The notes under the pieces: model-generated | The model's database searches: none | What the model was told of the DNA's origin: nothing | The model's input: only the letters and a program-made list of their open reading frames with translations | Source of the DNA: Dyella nitratireducens | GTDB taxonomy: Bacteria > Pseudomonadota > Gammaproteobacteria > Xanthomonadales > Rhodanobacteraceae | Length of the DNA stretch: 64,000 nucleotides | NCBI RefSeq assembly: GCF_014642835.1 | Contig: NZ_BMJA01000005.1 | Span: 301,928 to 365,927, forward strand | Direction of reading: 5' to 3' | Shown here: positions 1-9,148 of the stretch, piece after piece | Numbering within the stretch: position 1 is the stretch's first letter | Layout: every line of letters starts with the position of its first letter | Translations under genes and position numbers: made by a program

Positions 1-781
1 AGCCGATCAGCACCGCGATCGGTGGCGAAAAATAGATGAAACTGGTGACTTGCGAAGCCGGCGCGCGTTTCAGCGCGGCATTCCAAGTGAGATAGCCCAC
101 GAAGGTTGGTGCGATACCCAACCATATCAGCGCGGCAATGTGCGACCACGGTGCCACCACCAACGCGTGTGGCAATCCGAGACCAAACGGTACTGCACCC
201 AGCGTGCCGGCAAGAAAACCGAATGTCGTCACGCCGATCATGTCGTTACGCGCAAACAGCGGCTTCTGTCCTACAAACAGCACCGCCGAGGCAAGCACGC
301 TGATCAGCACCAGCGCCGCCATCGGCTGGAAACGAACTTCCTTGCCACTGGTAAGCACCACCAGCACGACGCCAATCAGCGCCACACCCAGACCCATCGC
401 GCTGCGTGCACTAATGCGCTCACCGATCCAGAACGCCGACAACGCAGCGGTTACCGCTGGCACCAATGAGATCAGGATCGACGCCGTACCGCTGGCGATG
501 CGCGTTTCGGCATAGTTGAGGCACAGGTGATAAGCCGTAAGGCCGAATACACCGAGCACGGCCAGCTGCAGCCAATCGCTGCGCCGAGGCAGCGCGGCGC
601 CCCGCATCCACAGCAGCGCGACGAAACAGAACGAACCGATGGCAAGTCGCGCGAGCGCTACCTCGCCCGGTGTAAAGGAAGCCAGCGCATACGCAATCGC
701 CGCATAGGCGGACGACCAGGTAAGCAGCGCGATGGCAATGTAGACGAGCGCACGCCCATCAAGGCGTTCGGTACTGTTCAT
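1..781 (-). CDS. EamA-family (DMT) permease, C-terminus cut by window edge
   Basis: Inner-membrane permease of the drug/metabolite transporter superfamily; relatives export amino acids or other small metabolites. The 260 visible residues start at the ATG complementary to 779-781 and run off the left edge, so roughly the last 30-40 residues are missing. They are nearly all hydrophobic helices with short basic loops: a first EamA repeat at about residues 12-145, ending in LGVALIGVVLVVL, and a second from about 155, with the typical WLGIAPTFVGYLTWNAAL stretch. It is divergent from an AsnC/Lrp regulator 126 bp away, a common arrangement for an amino-acid exporter and its regulator. The substrate cannot be told from sequence. 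Confidence 0.85.
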   Translation of the reverse strand, partial: MNSTERLDGRALVYIAIALLTWSSAYAAIAYALASFTPGEVALARLAIGSFCFVALLWMRGAALPRRSDWLQLAVLGVFGLTAYHLCLNYAETRIASGTASILISLVPAVTAALSAFWIGERISARSAMGLGVALIGVVLVVLTSGKEVRFQPMAALVLISVLASAVLFVGQKPLFARNDMIGVTTFGFLAGTLGAVPFGLGLPHALVVAPWSHIAALIWLGIAPTFVGYLTWNAALKRAPASQVTSFIYFSPPIAVLIG

Positions 782-907
782 GGGTCGATCCGTGCATAAG
801 GGGAGCAGGAATGGGATAAATCCTAGTCTTGGGCCGGCTGCTGATGAATAATGCATCCGAAGTCATCCCCCATGTTTCGCCATCGATCAAAGTATCAATC
901 CAGGCTT

Positions 908-1408
908 ATGACCTACGAATCGAAACCTGATTGGGACGCCAAGGATTGGCAGCTACTCGAAGCCTTGCAGCACGATGCCCGCATGGGCTACGCCGAACTG
1001 GGCCGCAAGGTGCGGCTTTCCGCGCCAGCCGTGGCCGAGCGCATCAAGCGCATGGAGGAAGCCGGCATCATCGCCGGCTATCGTGCGGTGATCGAGCCCA
1101 AGCGCATGGGTTTTGGCATCGAAGCGATGGTGCGTGTGCGTTGCGATGGCGGTATCTGCTCGCGCATCGGCAAACTCGTTACCGACATTCCGGAAGTATT
1201 GGATTGCCGCCGTCTTGCCGGCGAAGATTCCGCACTGCTGCGCGTGGTGGCCATGTCGATCACGCATCTGGAATCCGTGCTCGACCGCTTGTTGAAAATT
1301 CACTCAAGCGTCAGCACTACCACGCTGATCGTTTTGCAGACACCGCACGCGAATCGCCCCATCACACGCGGCATGTGGGATACGGCACGCGCGCTTTCGG
1401 CAGACTGA
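908..1408 (+). CDS. Lrp/AsnC-family transcriptional regulator
   Basis: DNA-binding regulator of the leucine-responsive/AsnC family, 166 residues from the ATG at 908. The N-terminal winged helix-turn-helix lies at about residues 8-58 (DWQLLEALQHDARMGYAELG, then LSAPAVAERIKRMEEAGII). The C-terminal part, about 65-150, is the RAM/ACT-like effector and oligomerisation domain. In-frame starts upstream (851, 875) would add a tail not seen in the family, so I chose 908. The gene is divergent from the EamA permease, which makes that permease the obvious target; AsnC-family proteins typically bind amino acids and also regulate themselves. The ligand is not deducible. Confidence 0.9.
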   Translation: MTYESKPDWDAKDWQLLEALQHDARMGYAELGRKVRLSAPAVAERIKRMEEAGIIAGYRAVIEPKRMGFGIEAMVRVRCDGGICSRIGKLVTDIPEVLDCRRLAGEDSALLRVVAMSITHLESVLDRLLKIHSSVSTTTLIVLQTPHANRPITRGMWDTARALSAD

Positions 1409-1439
1409 GTGCCTCGCACTCCCAAGGACATTCCCCATC

Positions 1440-2390
1440 ATGCACACGATGTATCCCGAGATCGAACCCTATCGCACGCATCGCATCGCGGTGGATGGCC
1501 GGCATACGCTCTATGTCGAAGAATGCGGCAATCCGCAAGGCTTGCCAGTGATTTTTCTACATGGCGGTCCCGGTGCGGGATTGTCGCCGTATCACCGGCG
1601 CTTCTTCGATCCGCAACGCTATCGCATCGTGCTGTTCGATCAGCGCGGCGCGGGACGTTCCACGCCATTCGCCGACCTTACCGACAACACGACCTGGCAT
1701 CTGGTGTCGGATATCGAGGCCATTCGCGAGCAGATGGGTATCGAACGCTGGGTGGTGTTCGGCGGCTCCTGGGGTTCCACGCTGGCGCTCGCCTACGCGC
1801 AAACGCATCCCGAGCGAGTGCTGGGCCTGGTATTGCGCGGTATTTTTCTGTGCCGTCCGGAAGAAGTCCGCTGGTATTACGAAGAGGGCGGCGCATCGTG
1901 GATCCTGCCGGAAAAATGGGCGCGTTATGCGGCGGCGATACCCGCCGAAGAACGCGGCCAGATGTTGGAAGCCTATTGGAAGCGGCTGACCAGCGGCGAT
2001 GAAAAGGTAAGGCTCGAAGCGGCCAAGGCCTGGGGTGCATGGGAAGGCGGCGGCATCACATTGGAAGAAAGCCCGGAAACCGAAGCAAGCTTTGCCGCAC
2101 CGGACGTTGCGCTGAGTCTCGCACGCATCGAAGCGCACTATTTCCGCCATCACGCGTTCCTCGAATCCGGCCAGCTGCTGCGTGACGTCGCCAAGCTGCG
2201 CCACATTCCCACCACCATCGTGCACGGCCGCTACGACATCATTTGCCCGGTAAAAAACGCCGTCGATCTGGCGGCAGTTTGGCCGGAAGCGGAGTTCCAT
2301 ATCGTCGTGGCCGGGCATGCGGCGTCGGAACCGGCCATTGTGGATGTCCTGGTGCAGGCGACGGATCGGCTGGCCGATCGCTATTGCTGA
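1440..2390 (+). CDS. pip: Proline iminopeptidase (S33)
   Basis: Cytoplasmic serine peptidase that removes N-terminal proline from peptides, an alpha/beta hydrolase of MEROPS family S33. The 316 residues carry the oxyanion-hole motif HGGPGAG (41-47), the family signature DQRGAGRS (67-74), the nucleophile elbow GGSWGS with Ser110, and the acid and base of the triad at Asp266 (GRYDIICP) and His293 (AGHAASEP). Length matches the family (about 310-320). There is no signal peptide. It follows the AsnC regulator by 31 bp and may be cotranscribed with it. A second in-frame ATG at 1449 is an equally plausible start. Assignment is secure. Confidence 0.95.
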   Translation: MHTMYPEIEPYRTHRIAVDGRHTLYVEECGNPQGLPVIFLHGGPGAGLSPYHRRFFDPQRYRIVLFDQRGAGRSTPFADLTDNTTWHLVSDIEAIREQMGIERWVVFGGSWGSTLALAYAQTHPERVLGLVLRGIFLCRPEEVRWYYEEGGASWILPEKWARYAAAIPAEERGQMLEAYWKRLTSGDEKVRLEAAKAWGAWEGGGITLEESPETEASFAAPDVALSLARIEAHYFRHHAFLESGQLLRDVAKLRHIPTTIVHGRYDIICPVKNAVDLAAVWPEAEFHIVVAGHAASEPAIVDVLVQATDRLADRYC

Positions 2391-2469
2391 TCGAAGCGAA
2401 CAAGGAACGGATATTCGTCGCGAAAACTCTTCGACATAGTGGGTCGCTCCCCTTCAAAGGTCATGTTCG

Positions 2470-3111
2470 ATGCTCACCCTATTCGACTACGCACCTTCCG
2501 AAAACGCCTGGAAAGTACGCCAGCTGCTGCAGCACCTTCAGCGCCCCTATCTCACCGTGACGGTCAACATCTTTGAAGGCGAGGGCCGCAGCGAGGCATA
2601 CCAGCGCATCAGCCCCACCGGCACCGTGCCGGCGATCCAGCTGGACGATGGACGCACGATGGCGGAATCGAACGCCATTTTGTTTTATCTGGCGATGGAT
2701 ACGCCGTACCTGCCGCATGACGCTTTTGGCCGGGCAAAAGTGCTTCAATGGCTGAGTTTTGAGCAGGAGCGGGTGGAGTCGGTGATCGGCTCGCTGCGCT
2801 ACTGGACACTCACAGGCAAACTGGAAAAACGTGCGCTGGTATTGGTGGAGATGAAGCGCAGCACGGGCGAACGTTCGCTGGATATTTTGAATCGCGAACT
2901 GGCAAGCCGCCCGTTCCTCACCGAACACGGTTACAGCATCGCGGACATCTCGGTGTTTGCCTATGGCAGCCGCGCGGAGGAGGCGGGCTTTTCGCTGCAA
3001 ACCTATCCACACGTGCGTGCGTGGATCGAGCGGGTGAAATCGCAGCCCGGGCACCTGGCCACCATGCATCCTTATTCGGAAGATCCGCATAGCGCCAAGG
3101 AATTGCCCTAA
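2470..3111 (+). CDS. Glutathione S-transferase family protein
   Basis: Soluble glutathione transferase, 213 residues. The N-terminal thioredoxin-like domain (about 1-80) has the cis-proline element GTVPAIQL and the glutathione-contact motif ESNAILFYL. The all-helical C-terminal domain follows (about 90-205), with the N-capping-box segment SIADISVFAYGS. The N-terminal LFDYAPSENAWKVRQLL is typical of bacterial GSTs with Ser or Asn as the catalytic residue rather than Tyr. The start has an AAAGG ribosome site 8 bases upstream. It lies 79 bp after pip. Substrate class cannot be assigned; some relatives act in detoxification and some are maleylacetoacetate-isomerase-like. Confidence 0.9.
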   Translation: MLTLFDYAPSENAWKVRQLLQHLQRPYLTVTVNIFEGEGRSEAYQRISPTGTVPAIQLDDGRTMAESNAILFYLAMDTPYLPHDAFGRAKVLQWLSFEQERVESVIGSLRYWTLTGKLEKRALVLVEMKRSTGERSLDILNRELASRPFLTEHGYSIADISVFAYGSRAEEAGFSLQTYPHVRAWIERVKSQPGHLATMHPYSEDPHSAKELP

Positions 3112-3185
3112 CCAACCTCCGCCATGGGCCGGGACGGGGGAGCGGTGGCATACTCGCCGCTCCCGATTCCCCTGGAAGCCGCACG

Positions 3186-5036
3186 ATGTCTCCGCTTCGT
3201 ACCCTGGCCCTTGGTGCGCTGGTCCTGCCGGTGGCCGCCTATGCCAACGACCCCTACTCCTATGCACAGCCGGATGAGGTTCGCGTCACCCATCTCGACC
3301 TGAAGCTCAAGATCGAATTTCCGCAGCGCAAGCTGGAGGGCGAAGCCACGCTGACGTTGAATTGGAAGGATCCCAAGGCCGCCGTGCTGGTGCTGGATAC
3401 GCGCGACTTGAGCATTGCCAGTGTTGAATCGGTCGATGCCGCCGGCAAGACGGCGCCGCTGACATACGCGCTGGCGCCACGCGACAAGCAGCTCGGCAGC
3501 AAGCTCACGATTCAAACGCCGCAACATCCGCACGAAATACGCATCGCGTACAGCACCTCACCGAATGCCAGCGGCCTGCAATGGTTGCCGCCCGCGCAAA
3601 CCGCGGACAAGAAACTGCCTTTCATGTTCTCGCAATCCGAATCCATCCATGCGCGCTCCTGGGTGCCGCTGCAGGATTCGCCGGCCATCCGCTTTACTTA
3701 CGATGCGCAAGTCACGGCACCGAAAGACATGCGCGTGGCGATGAGCGCGCCGAATGATCCGCAGCATCCATTGGATGGCGAGTTCACCTTCAAGCAAACG
3801 CATCCGATTCCTTCCTATTTGCTGGCGATTGCTGCCGGTGATCTTTCAGTCAAGGAAACCGGTCCACGTTCGGCGGTGTATGCGGAGCCTTCCGTGGTCG
3901 GCAAGGCTGCGCATGAATTCGAAGACACTGAAAAGATGATTGCCACGGCCGAGCAACTCTACGGTCCGTATCGCTGGGGCCGTTACGACCTGCTCGTGCT
4001 GCCACCGAGCTTTCCCTACGGCGGCATGGAAAATCCGAACATGACCTTCGCCACGCCGACCGTGCTGGTGGGCGACAAGAGCCTGGTCTCGCTGGTGGCG
4101 CACGAGCTGGCGCATTCCTGGTCCGGCAATCTGGTCACGGCGGCATCATGGCGCGACATCTGGCTCAACGAAGGTGTTACCACCTATGTCCAGGGCCGCA
4201 TCACCGAAGCGCTGTACGGCAAGCGCCAGGCCGATGAAGAAGATTTGCTCAGCATCCATGCGCTGCAGCGCGAACTCGGCGAGATGCCGGAGAATGCGCA
4301 GCGCCTGGCACCCAAGCCCGGCAACATTGATGCGGATGACACGCTTTCCGACGTGGCATACAGCAAGGGCTCATGGTTCCTGCGCACGTTGGAGCAACGC
4401 TTTGGCCGCGAAACCTTCGACAACTATCTGAAGGGCTATTTCGATCACTTCGCTTTCCAGAGCATCACCACCGAGCAGATGCTCGACTATCTGAAGCCGA
4501 ACTTGATCGACAAATACCCCGGCAAGATGAGCTGGGACGACGTGAAGGCATGGGTGTACGGCACCGGTGTGCCCAAGAACGCACCGATCCCCGACTCACC
4601 GCGCTTCGACACGATCGACAAGGAGCGCACCGCCTTCCTCGCCGGCACCCTGAGCGCGGACAAGCTCGATGCGAAGGACTGGAATACGCAGGAGTGGATG
4701 TACTTCCTGGATGGCCTGCCGGACACGCCGCCGCTCGCCAAGATGCAGGAACTCGATTCCGCCTGGCACCTCACCGGCACGCCCAACGCCGAAATCGGCA
4801 TGCGCTGGTACGTGCACGCCATCGCTGCCGGCGACAAAGCCACCTGGCCAGCTGCCGCGGAACATATGACACGCATCGGCCGCCTGTATCTCACCATGCC
4901 GGTCTACCGCGCGCTGAGCAAAACGCCGGATGGCCTGGCCTTTGCCGAGCAGGTGTATGCGAGGGCGAAGAACGGTTACCACCCGCTGACGCAGCAGGCG
5001 GTGGAGGCATTGTTTGCGAAGGCTGGAAAACGCTAG
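3186..5036 (+). CDS. Secreted M1-family aminopeptidase (LTA4-hydrolase/ColAP type)
   Basis: Zinc metallopeptidase that trims N-terminal residues from peptides, 616 residues. A Sec signal (about 1-20, ending VAAYA-ND) indicates the periplasm or outside. The N-terminal beta-saddle domain spans about 25-220. The catalytic thermolysin-like domain has the substrate-binding GGMEN motif (279-283), the zinc motif HELAHSWSGN (306-315; His306, His310) and the third ligand Glu329 in WLNEG. The C-terminal helical domain (about 480-610) resembles the leukotriene A4 hydrolase group of M1, also called cold-active aminopeptidase, rather than PepN, which is present separately at 44014. It stands alone. Confidence 0.92.
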   Translation: MSPLRTLALGALVLPVAAYANDPYSYAQPDEVRVTHLDLKLKIEFPQRKLEGEATLTLNWKDPKAAVLVLDTRDLSIASVESVDAAGKTAPLTYALAPRDKQLGSKLTIQTPQHPHEIRIAYSTSPNASGLQWLPPAQTADKKLPFMFSQSESIHARSWVPLQDSPAIRFTYDAQVTAPKDMRVAMSAPNDPQHPLDGEFTFKQTHPIPSYLLAIAAGDLSVKETGPRSAVYAEPSVVGKAAHEFEDTEKMIATAEQLYGPYRWGRYDLLVLPPSFPYGGMENPNMTFATPTVLVGDKSLVSLVAHELAHSWSGNLVTAASWRDIWLNEGVTTYVQGRITEALYGKRQADEEDLLSIHALQRELGEMPENAQRLAPKPGNIDADDTLSDVAYSKGSWFLRTLEQRFGRETFDNYLKGYFDHFAFQSITTEQMLDYLKPNLIDKYPGKMSWDDVKAWVYGTGVPKNAPIPDSPRFDTIDKERTAFLAGTLSADKLDAKDWNTQEWMYFLDGLPDTPPLAKMQELDSAWHLTGTPNAEIGMRWYVHAIAAGDKATWPAAAEHMTRIGRLYLTMPVYRALSKTPDGLAFAEQVYARAKNGYHPLTQQAVEALFAKAGKR

Positions 5037-5065
5037 CGCGTGCCTCAAACTTGCCGTGAATGGCT

Positions 5066-5092
5066 CCCTCCCCTGCCATGCAGGGGAAGGGG
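5066..5092. repeat. CCCTCCCCTGC-type palindromic intergenic repeat
   Basis: Short inverted repeat CCCCTGC-CAT-GCAGGGG (stem 5070-5076 and 5080-5086) inside a C-rich/G-rich context. The same CCCTCCCC...TGC...GCAGGG pattern recurs at 11155-11190 and 11238-11270. It lies just after the M1 peptidase stop and has no T-run, so it is a dispersed palindromic repeat rather than a clear terminator. Confidence 0.5.
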
Positions 5093-5117
5093 GTAATGTC
5101 TCTTGCATGGTTCGGAT

Positions 5118-6107
5118 ATGAGTCCAATGAGCACCAGCACCACCCGCCCCCTCTGGCAACGCCTGCTGATCCGTCGCCTGAAATTCATCGTCATCATCAC
5201 GCTGCTTATCATCGTCGTGGGCGGCGGCAGCTATCTGTTTGCACCGCAATGGCTGGTGCAAGCCAACTTCTGGCGCCAAGCGACCGCGGCACAGCTGGAG
5301 AAGAAAGCCGTTCAAGCCGGCGACACGCGCTGGGTGTATTACGAAGGCGGCCAGGGTCCCACCATCGTGCTGCTACACGGGTTTGCGGCGAACAAGGAAG
5401 TATGGCTGCCCGTGGCGCCGTTGCTCACTGCGCATTTCCATGTGGTGATTCCGGACCTTCCTGGCTGGGGTGAGTCATCGCGCAATCCCGGTGCCAGCTA
5501 CAACATCGACAACCAGGCCGAGCGCCTGAATGACTTCATTCAGACCCTGCATCTGCAGCACTCGCTGATCGTGGGCCATTCGATGGGCGGCGCCGTTGCC
5601 GGCGTGTATGCCGCCGAGCATCCGCAGGACGTTGCGGAGCTGGCACTGGTCGATTCGCTCGGCCTGAAGTTCAAGGAAAACGCATTCGCCAAGGAAGTGA
5701 TGAGCGGCAAGAACATCTTCGACTACAACGACCGCGCCGGTTTCCTGAGCGCCAATGCGTGGGCATTCGAACACGTACCGTCTATCCCGGGCCGATTCAT
5801 CGACGTGTTCGTGCAGGAAAACATCAAGAACCGCGCCTTCATCGACAGCACTTTCAATGAACTGCGCGAGAACTCGCAGGTACTGTCATTGCAGACGCGG
5901 CTCGACAAACTCACCATGCCGGTACTCGGCATGTGGTGCCACGACGACAAAATCATCGACATCTCCGCGCTCGAGAGCCTGCGCACCGGCCTTACCAATA
6001 CGCCGTCGATCAGCACCAGCATCTTGAACGGCTGCAACCATATGCCGCAGATGGAAAAGCCGCAGGCCTTCGCGCAGGTGCTGACGAATTTCATGCTGGC
6101 GCATTAG
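5118..6107 (+). CDS. Membrane-anchored alpha/beta hydrolase
   Basis: Alpha/beta-fold hydrolase of unknown substrate, 329 residues from the ATG at 5118. A single N-terminal transmembrane segment (about 22-42, rich in Ile/Val/Gly) probably anchors it with the catalytic domain in the periplasm. The domain has the oxyanion motif LLHGFAAN (85-92), the nucleophile elbow GHSMGG (Ser155) and a C-terminal histidine in GCNHMPQME. The overall pattern is like lipase or meta-cleavage-hydrolase relatives. Starts at TTG 5103 or ATG 5127 are possible; none has a strong ribosome site. It is 2 bp before the GFA-type gene and probably cotranscribed with it. Confidence 0.85.
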   Translation: MSPMSTSTTRPLWQRLLIRRLKFIVIITLLIIVVGGGSYLFAPQWLVQANFWRQATAAQLEKKAVQAGDTRWVYYEGGQGPTIVLLHGFAANKEVWLPVAPLLTAHFHVVIPDLPGWGESSRNPGASYNIDNQAERLNDFIQTLHLQHSLIVGHSMGGAVAGVYAAEHPQDVAELALVDSLGLKFKENAFAKEVMSGKNIFDYNDRAGFLSANAWAFEHVPSIPGRFIDVFVQENIKNRAFIDSTFNELRENSQVLSLQTRLDKLTMPVLGMWCHDDKIIDISALESLRTGLTNTPSISTSILNGCNHMPQMEKPQAFAQVLTNFMLAH

Positions 6108-6109
6108 CC

Positions 6110-6505
6110 ATGCAGACCTTCGAGGGCTCCTGTCATTGCGGCACAGTGCGATTCCGCGTGACGGCAACGGTCACGGAACTCACGACCTGCGATTGCTCCT
6201 TGTGCAAGATGCGTAACGCGTTGATGCTCAAGGTGCCGGAACATGCATTGCTGATACGGCAAGGCGAGCAGGCGCTCACGCTGTACCAATGGAATACGCG
6301 GCGGGCGAAGCACTATTTCTGCAAGCATTGCGGCATTTACGTATTTCACCGCAAGCGCGCCGCGCCCGACCACTATGGCGTCAACGTGTTTTGCCTGGAA
6401 GGCTTCGATCCAGCCGCGGTGTCCGTACGTGCCGCGGAGGGTGCCACGATGACGATCGAGGATGCGGAAGCCCGGCCGGAATGGCCAGGTCCACGAGCGA
6501 TCTGA
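6110..6505 (+). CDS. GFA-family (glutathione-dependent formaldehyde-activating-like) zinc protein
   Basis: Small cytoplasmic protein of the GFA/CENP-V fold, 131 residues. The family zinc-binding cysteines are all present: CHCG near the N-terminus, CDCSLC at about 25-30 and CKHCG at about 72-76. The Gfa prototype is reported to accelerate formation of S-hydroxymethylglutathione, but most paralogues have unknown roles. The start ATG at 6110 follows the stop of the alpha/beta hydrolase (6105-6107) by two bases, so the pair should be translationally coupled. No formaldehyde dehydrogenase lies nearby, so the specific activity is uncertain. Confidence 0.88.
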   Translation: MQTFEGSCHCGTVRFRVTATVTELTTCDCSLCKMRNALMLKVPEHALLIRQGEQALTLYQWNTRRAKHYFCKHCGIYVFHRKRAAPDHYGVNVFCLEGFDPAAVSVRAAEGATMTIEDAEARPEWPGPRAI

Positions 6506-6514
6506 GGCCAACCA

Positions 6515-6544
6515 ACATCGTTCTCGCATAAGCGGGAACGATGT
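6515..6544. terminator. Hairpin between convergent GFA and trehalase genes
   Basis: A 13-bp stem with one G-T pair (6515-6527 and 6532-6544, loop ATAA) sits in the 46-bp gap between two convergent genes. It has no adjacent T-run, so intrinsic termination is not certain; it may protect 3' ends. Confidence 0.45.
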
Positions 6545-6551
6545 CAGGAAT

Positions 6552-8180
6552 CTACGCCGTCGCTGCGGCACACGCTTCGTTTGCCGGATGCTCCGGCTTC
6601 TCATGCAGTAGACGTCGCGTGACGCCATTCGTCCAGCCAAAACCGTCCTGCAACGGATATTCGCCGCCTGTGCCGCCGACTGCACCGCCTGACGGCATCA
6701 TCAGTACGTATTTTTCAACGATCTTGCTTTCGCGTTCGTACAAGCTGCCCACGGTTTGCAGCCAGCGATGCGCGATGTCTTCAGCCAGATCATGCAAGCC
6801 GTAACGGCGCAGGCCGCAAATCGCCAGCCATTGCAACGGCGCCCAGCCATTCGGCTTGTCCCATTGTTCGCCAGTTTCCTCCGCGGTCGCACCCAGGCCA
6901 CCCTCCTCCAGCAGCTGACTGCGCAAGGCTTCTGCCACCTGCAGCGCCTGATCTGGGCTGGCAAGGCCGACGTACAACGGCGCGCTCGCCGCCGCGTTGA
7001 TCGCTTCGCGTGGCGCATGGCGCTGCCAGTCGTAATCGAGAAAACTGCCGGCGGCGCGGTTCCATAGCAGACGGTTGATCGCATCGTGACGGCGCTGTGC
7101 GCGCGCCTCGAAGGCATCGGCCTGTTTGCGTTGTCCATCGGCACGGCTGAGCACGGCAATCTGGCGCTCCAGGTAATAGATGAAGGCATTGAGATCAACC
7201 GGCAGGATCGCCGTGGTACGGATGGTTTCGAGCCTGCCTTCGTCGCACCAGCGCGAACTGAAATCCCAGCCTGATGCGGCGCCGGCACGCAGTTCGCGAT
7301 ACACCTCCATGCTGGGTCGCGTACTGCGGCGTGCCGTCATCACATCTTCCAGATGCGCCTCTTCACGAGGCGTATCGCGATCGTCCCAGTAGCGATTGAG
7401 AAGGCTGCCATCATCCAGGCGCACGCAATGGCGATACGCATCGTTGGGACGCAGTGCTTCGGCGCCTTCCATCCAATAGTCGTATTCCCTGCACAGTTGC
7501 GGCAGCCACTCGATCGCTTCGCTCACGCCATGCTGCTCGAACAGCCCCACCATCAAGGCGAACACCGGCGGCTGCGAGCGACTCAGGTAATAGGTACGGT
7601 TGCCGTTGGGAATGTGGCCATAGGCGTCGATCAAGTACGCAAAATTGTTCGCCATGTCATGGAGCAAATCGTGGCGCCCGCTTTCCGCCAGACCAAGCAT
7701 GGTGAAATACGAGTCCCAGTAATACAGCTCGGTGAAACGTCCGCCCGGTACCACGTAGCAATTTGGCAAAGGCAACAACGAAGACTTGTGGGGGTGCAGG
7801 TTGGGATGCCGCGACAGCACGTCCCACAGGCCATCGATGTGTTCGCGCAATGATTGACCGGGCACGGACACATAGTGGCTGGCGTGTATCACAGGCACTT
7901 CGAAGTGCTCATGGACGAAGGTGGCCAGATCGAAATCCGGCTGGCCGCGCTGTTCACGGTAGATCGCGAGAATATGTTCGGGCTCACCCACCGGTGCGCA
8001 GTCGACGAAGGTCTTGCTGTCGGCAAACACGTGGGTCATTTGCACATCGACGAACAATTCCTGATAGCGGTCCGCTGGCGTCAGCGTATCGGCAGGCGCG
8101 ACGCCGGCAGGTCTGATACGCGGGCTTGCAAGTGTTTGCTTGTTCATCACCGGACTTTGCGTCGATGTGGCATCCGCCAT
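6552..8180 (-). CDS. treF: Cytoplasmic alpha,alpha-trehalase (GH37)
   Basis: Glycoside hydrolase family 37 enzyme that splits trehalose into two glucose units, 542 residues. Both family signatures are intact: [14 protein letters not shown] at 145-158 and [10 protein letters not shown] at 439-448. The putative general acid Asp306 is in SGWDFSSRW. There is no signal peptide (the N-terminus [10 protein letters not shown] is polar), so I call the cytoplasmic TreF type rather than periplasmic TreA. The C-terminal [18 protein letters not shown] is typical of the family. An alternative in-frame start is ATG at 8147. It is transcribed alone, 72 bp after the ICMT-like gene, with no trehalose synthesis genes adjacent. 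Confidence 0.93.
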   Translation of the reverse strand: MADATSTQSPVMNKQTLASPRIRPAGVAPADTLTPADRYQELFVDVQMTHVFADSKTFVDCAPVGEPEHILAIYREQRGQPDFDLATFVHEHFEVPVIHASHYVSVPGQSLREHIDGLWDVLSRHPNLHPHKSSLLPLPNCYVVPGGRFTELYYWDSYFTMLGLAESGRHDLLHDMANNFAYLIDAYGHIPNGNRTYYLSRSQPPVFALMVGLFEQHGVSEAIEWLPQLCREYDYWMEGAEALRPNDAYRHCVRLDDGSLLNRYWDDRDTPREEAHLEDVMTARRSTRPSMEVYRELRAGAASGWDFSSRWCDEGRLETIRTTAILPVDLNAFIYYLERQIAVLSRADGQRKQADAFEARAQRRHDAINRLLWNRAAGSFLDYDWQRHAPREAINAAASAPLYVGLASPDQALQVAEALRSQLLEEGGLGATAEETGEQWDKPNGWAPLQWLAICGLRRYGLHDLAEDIAHRWLQTVGSLYERESKIVEKYVLMMPSGGAVGGTGGEYPLQDGFGWTNGVTRRLLHEKPEHPANEACAAATA

Positions 8181-8252
8181 GCAGACGAATCACCATTCAA
8201 TGACGAAACGCTACGGATATAGCCGTGGAGCGAGGGTGAAGTTGCAAACGTG

Positions 8253-8831
8253 TCAAATCACCCAGGGCACGAGCGCTTTGACGTGCCGCATGTAGTTGCG
8301 ATATTGCTCGCCAAATAATTCGCACAGCCAGCATTCTTCAAGCCGTAACTTGCGCCAGAACGCAACGGCGAGCAGGACCACGCCGATAAGCGCGTGCCAC
8401 TCGCCGATCGCAAGCGCCGTGCCGAAAAACGCCAGCAGCAAACCGGTGTAGATCGGATGCCGCACCAAGCTGTACGGCCCGCGCACGATCAGTTCGTGAT
8501 CCTGCTTCAGCTGCACGATGCCGCTCCAGTTACGCCCCAATATCACGCGTGCCCAGCAGGCAAAGCCCAAACCCAGCACCGTCACGCCCAAACCCAGCCA
8601 CGTTACCGACCATTGATCCGGTACGAAGCGTTGATTGAGCCATGTGCCATCCAGCGACGGGTATCGACGCAACATGAGCACGGCGAGGATCAGCCATAGC
8701 ACATGCCTTCCCCAGCGTGAGCCGGTTGATTCGACACGTACGGCAGGTTTCACCCGCAGTGCACTGATGGCCCAATAGGCCAGCCATAGCACCCATGCAA
8801 CATTGATCCATTGCGCGGGCGAGCTCGGCAT
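8253..8831 (-). CDS. Isoprenylcysteine carboxyl methyltransferase-like membrane protein
   Basis: Integral membrane protein of the ICMT/PEMT phospholipid-methyltransferase superfamily, 192 residues with about five hydrophobic segments. The hallmark SAM-binding region near the C-terminus is clear: GPYSLVRHPIYTGLLL, then the RLRLEECWLCELFGEQYRNY motif with the conserved Glu-Glu pair. Bacteria rarely prenylate proteins, so the substrate is unknown; lipids or small molecules are plausible. It is the last gene of a tight minus-strand trio (YgjP-type peptidase, YciI, this), only 6 bp after the YciI stop. Confidence 0.85.
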   Translation of the reverse strand: MPSSPAQWINVAWVLWLAYWAISALRVKPAVRVESTGSRWGRHVLWLILAVLMLRRYPSLDGTWLNQRFVPDQWSVTWLGLGVTVLGLGFACWARVILGRNWSGIVQLKQDHELIVRGPYSLVRHPIYTGLLLAFFGTALAIGEWHALIGVVLLAVAFWRKLRLEECWLCELFGEQYRNYMRHVKALVPWVI

Positions 8832-8837
8832 CGCGCG

Positions 8838-9140
8838 TTATGCCGGCGGCGGAAGTACGGCATGCATCGGGTGGATTTCGAAGCGGAATCCGCGCTCGGC
8901 TTTCATCACTGGATCGCCATCGACCAGCGGCTCCGGCGCCATGTCGTCGGGCAGCTGCATGACGAGAATGCCGTACGCTCCTGCGGGGTCCATCACGGGA
9001 CCGAAGACGACGGCATAGCCTTTGCTCATTTGTTCGCGCCAGTAATCGGCATGCTCTTTCATCAGCGCCCGTTCCTCGGGCGTGATGTCGGCGGGGAAGG
9101 TGGCGCGCGGGCCATGCAATTTGCAGAAGAAGTGGCGCAT
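8838..9140 (-). CDS. YciI-family protein
   Basis: Small YCII-domain protein, 100 residues from the ATG at 9138-9140 (complement). The N-terminal MRHFFCKLHGPR begins the ferredoxin-like alpha/beta fold, and EERALMKEHADYWREQMSKG with GPVMDPAGAYGILVMQLPD match the family, which keeps a His-Asp pair thought to be catalytic. Known YciI relatives include a dehydrochlorinase-like protein and domains fused to muconolactone-isomerase-type enzymes; the function of stand-alone copies is mostly unknown. It sits 8 bp after the YgjP-type peptidase and 6 bp before the ICMT-like gene. Confidence 0.85.
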   Translation of the reverse strand: MRHFFCKLHGPRATFPADITPEERALMKEHADYWREQMSKGYAVVFGPVMDPAGAYGILVMQLPDDMAPEPLVDGDPVMKAERGFRFEIHPMHAVLPPPA

Positions 9141-9148
9141 GGCCTTCC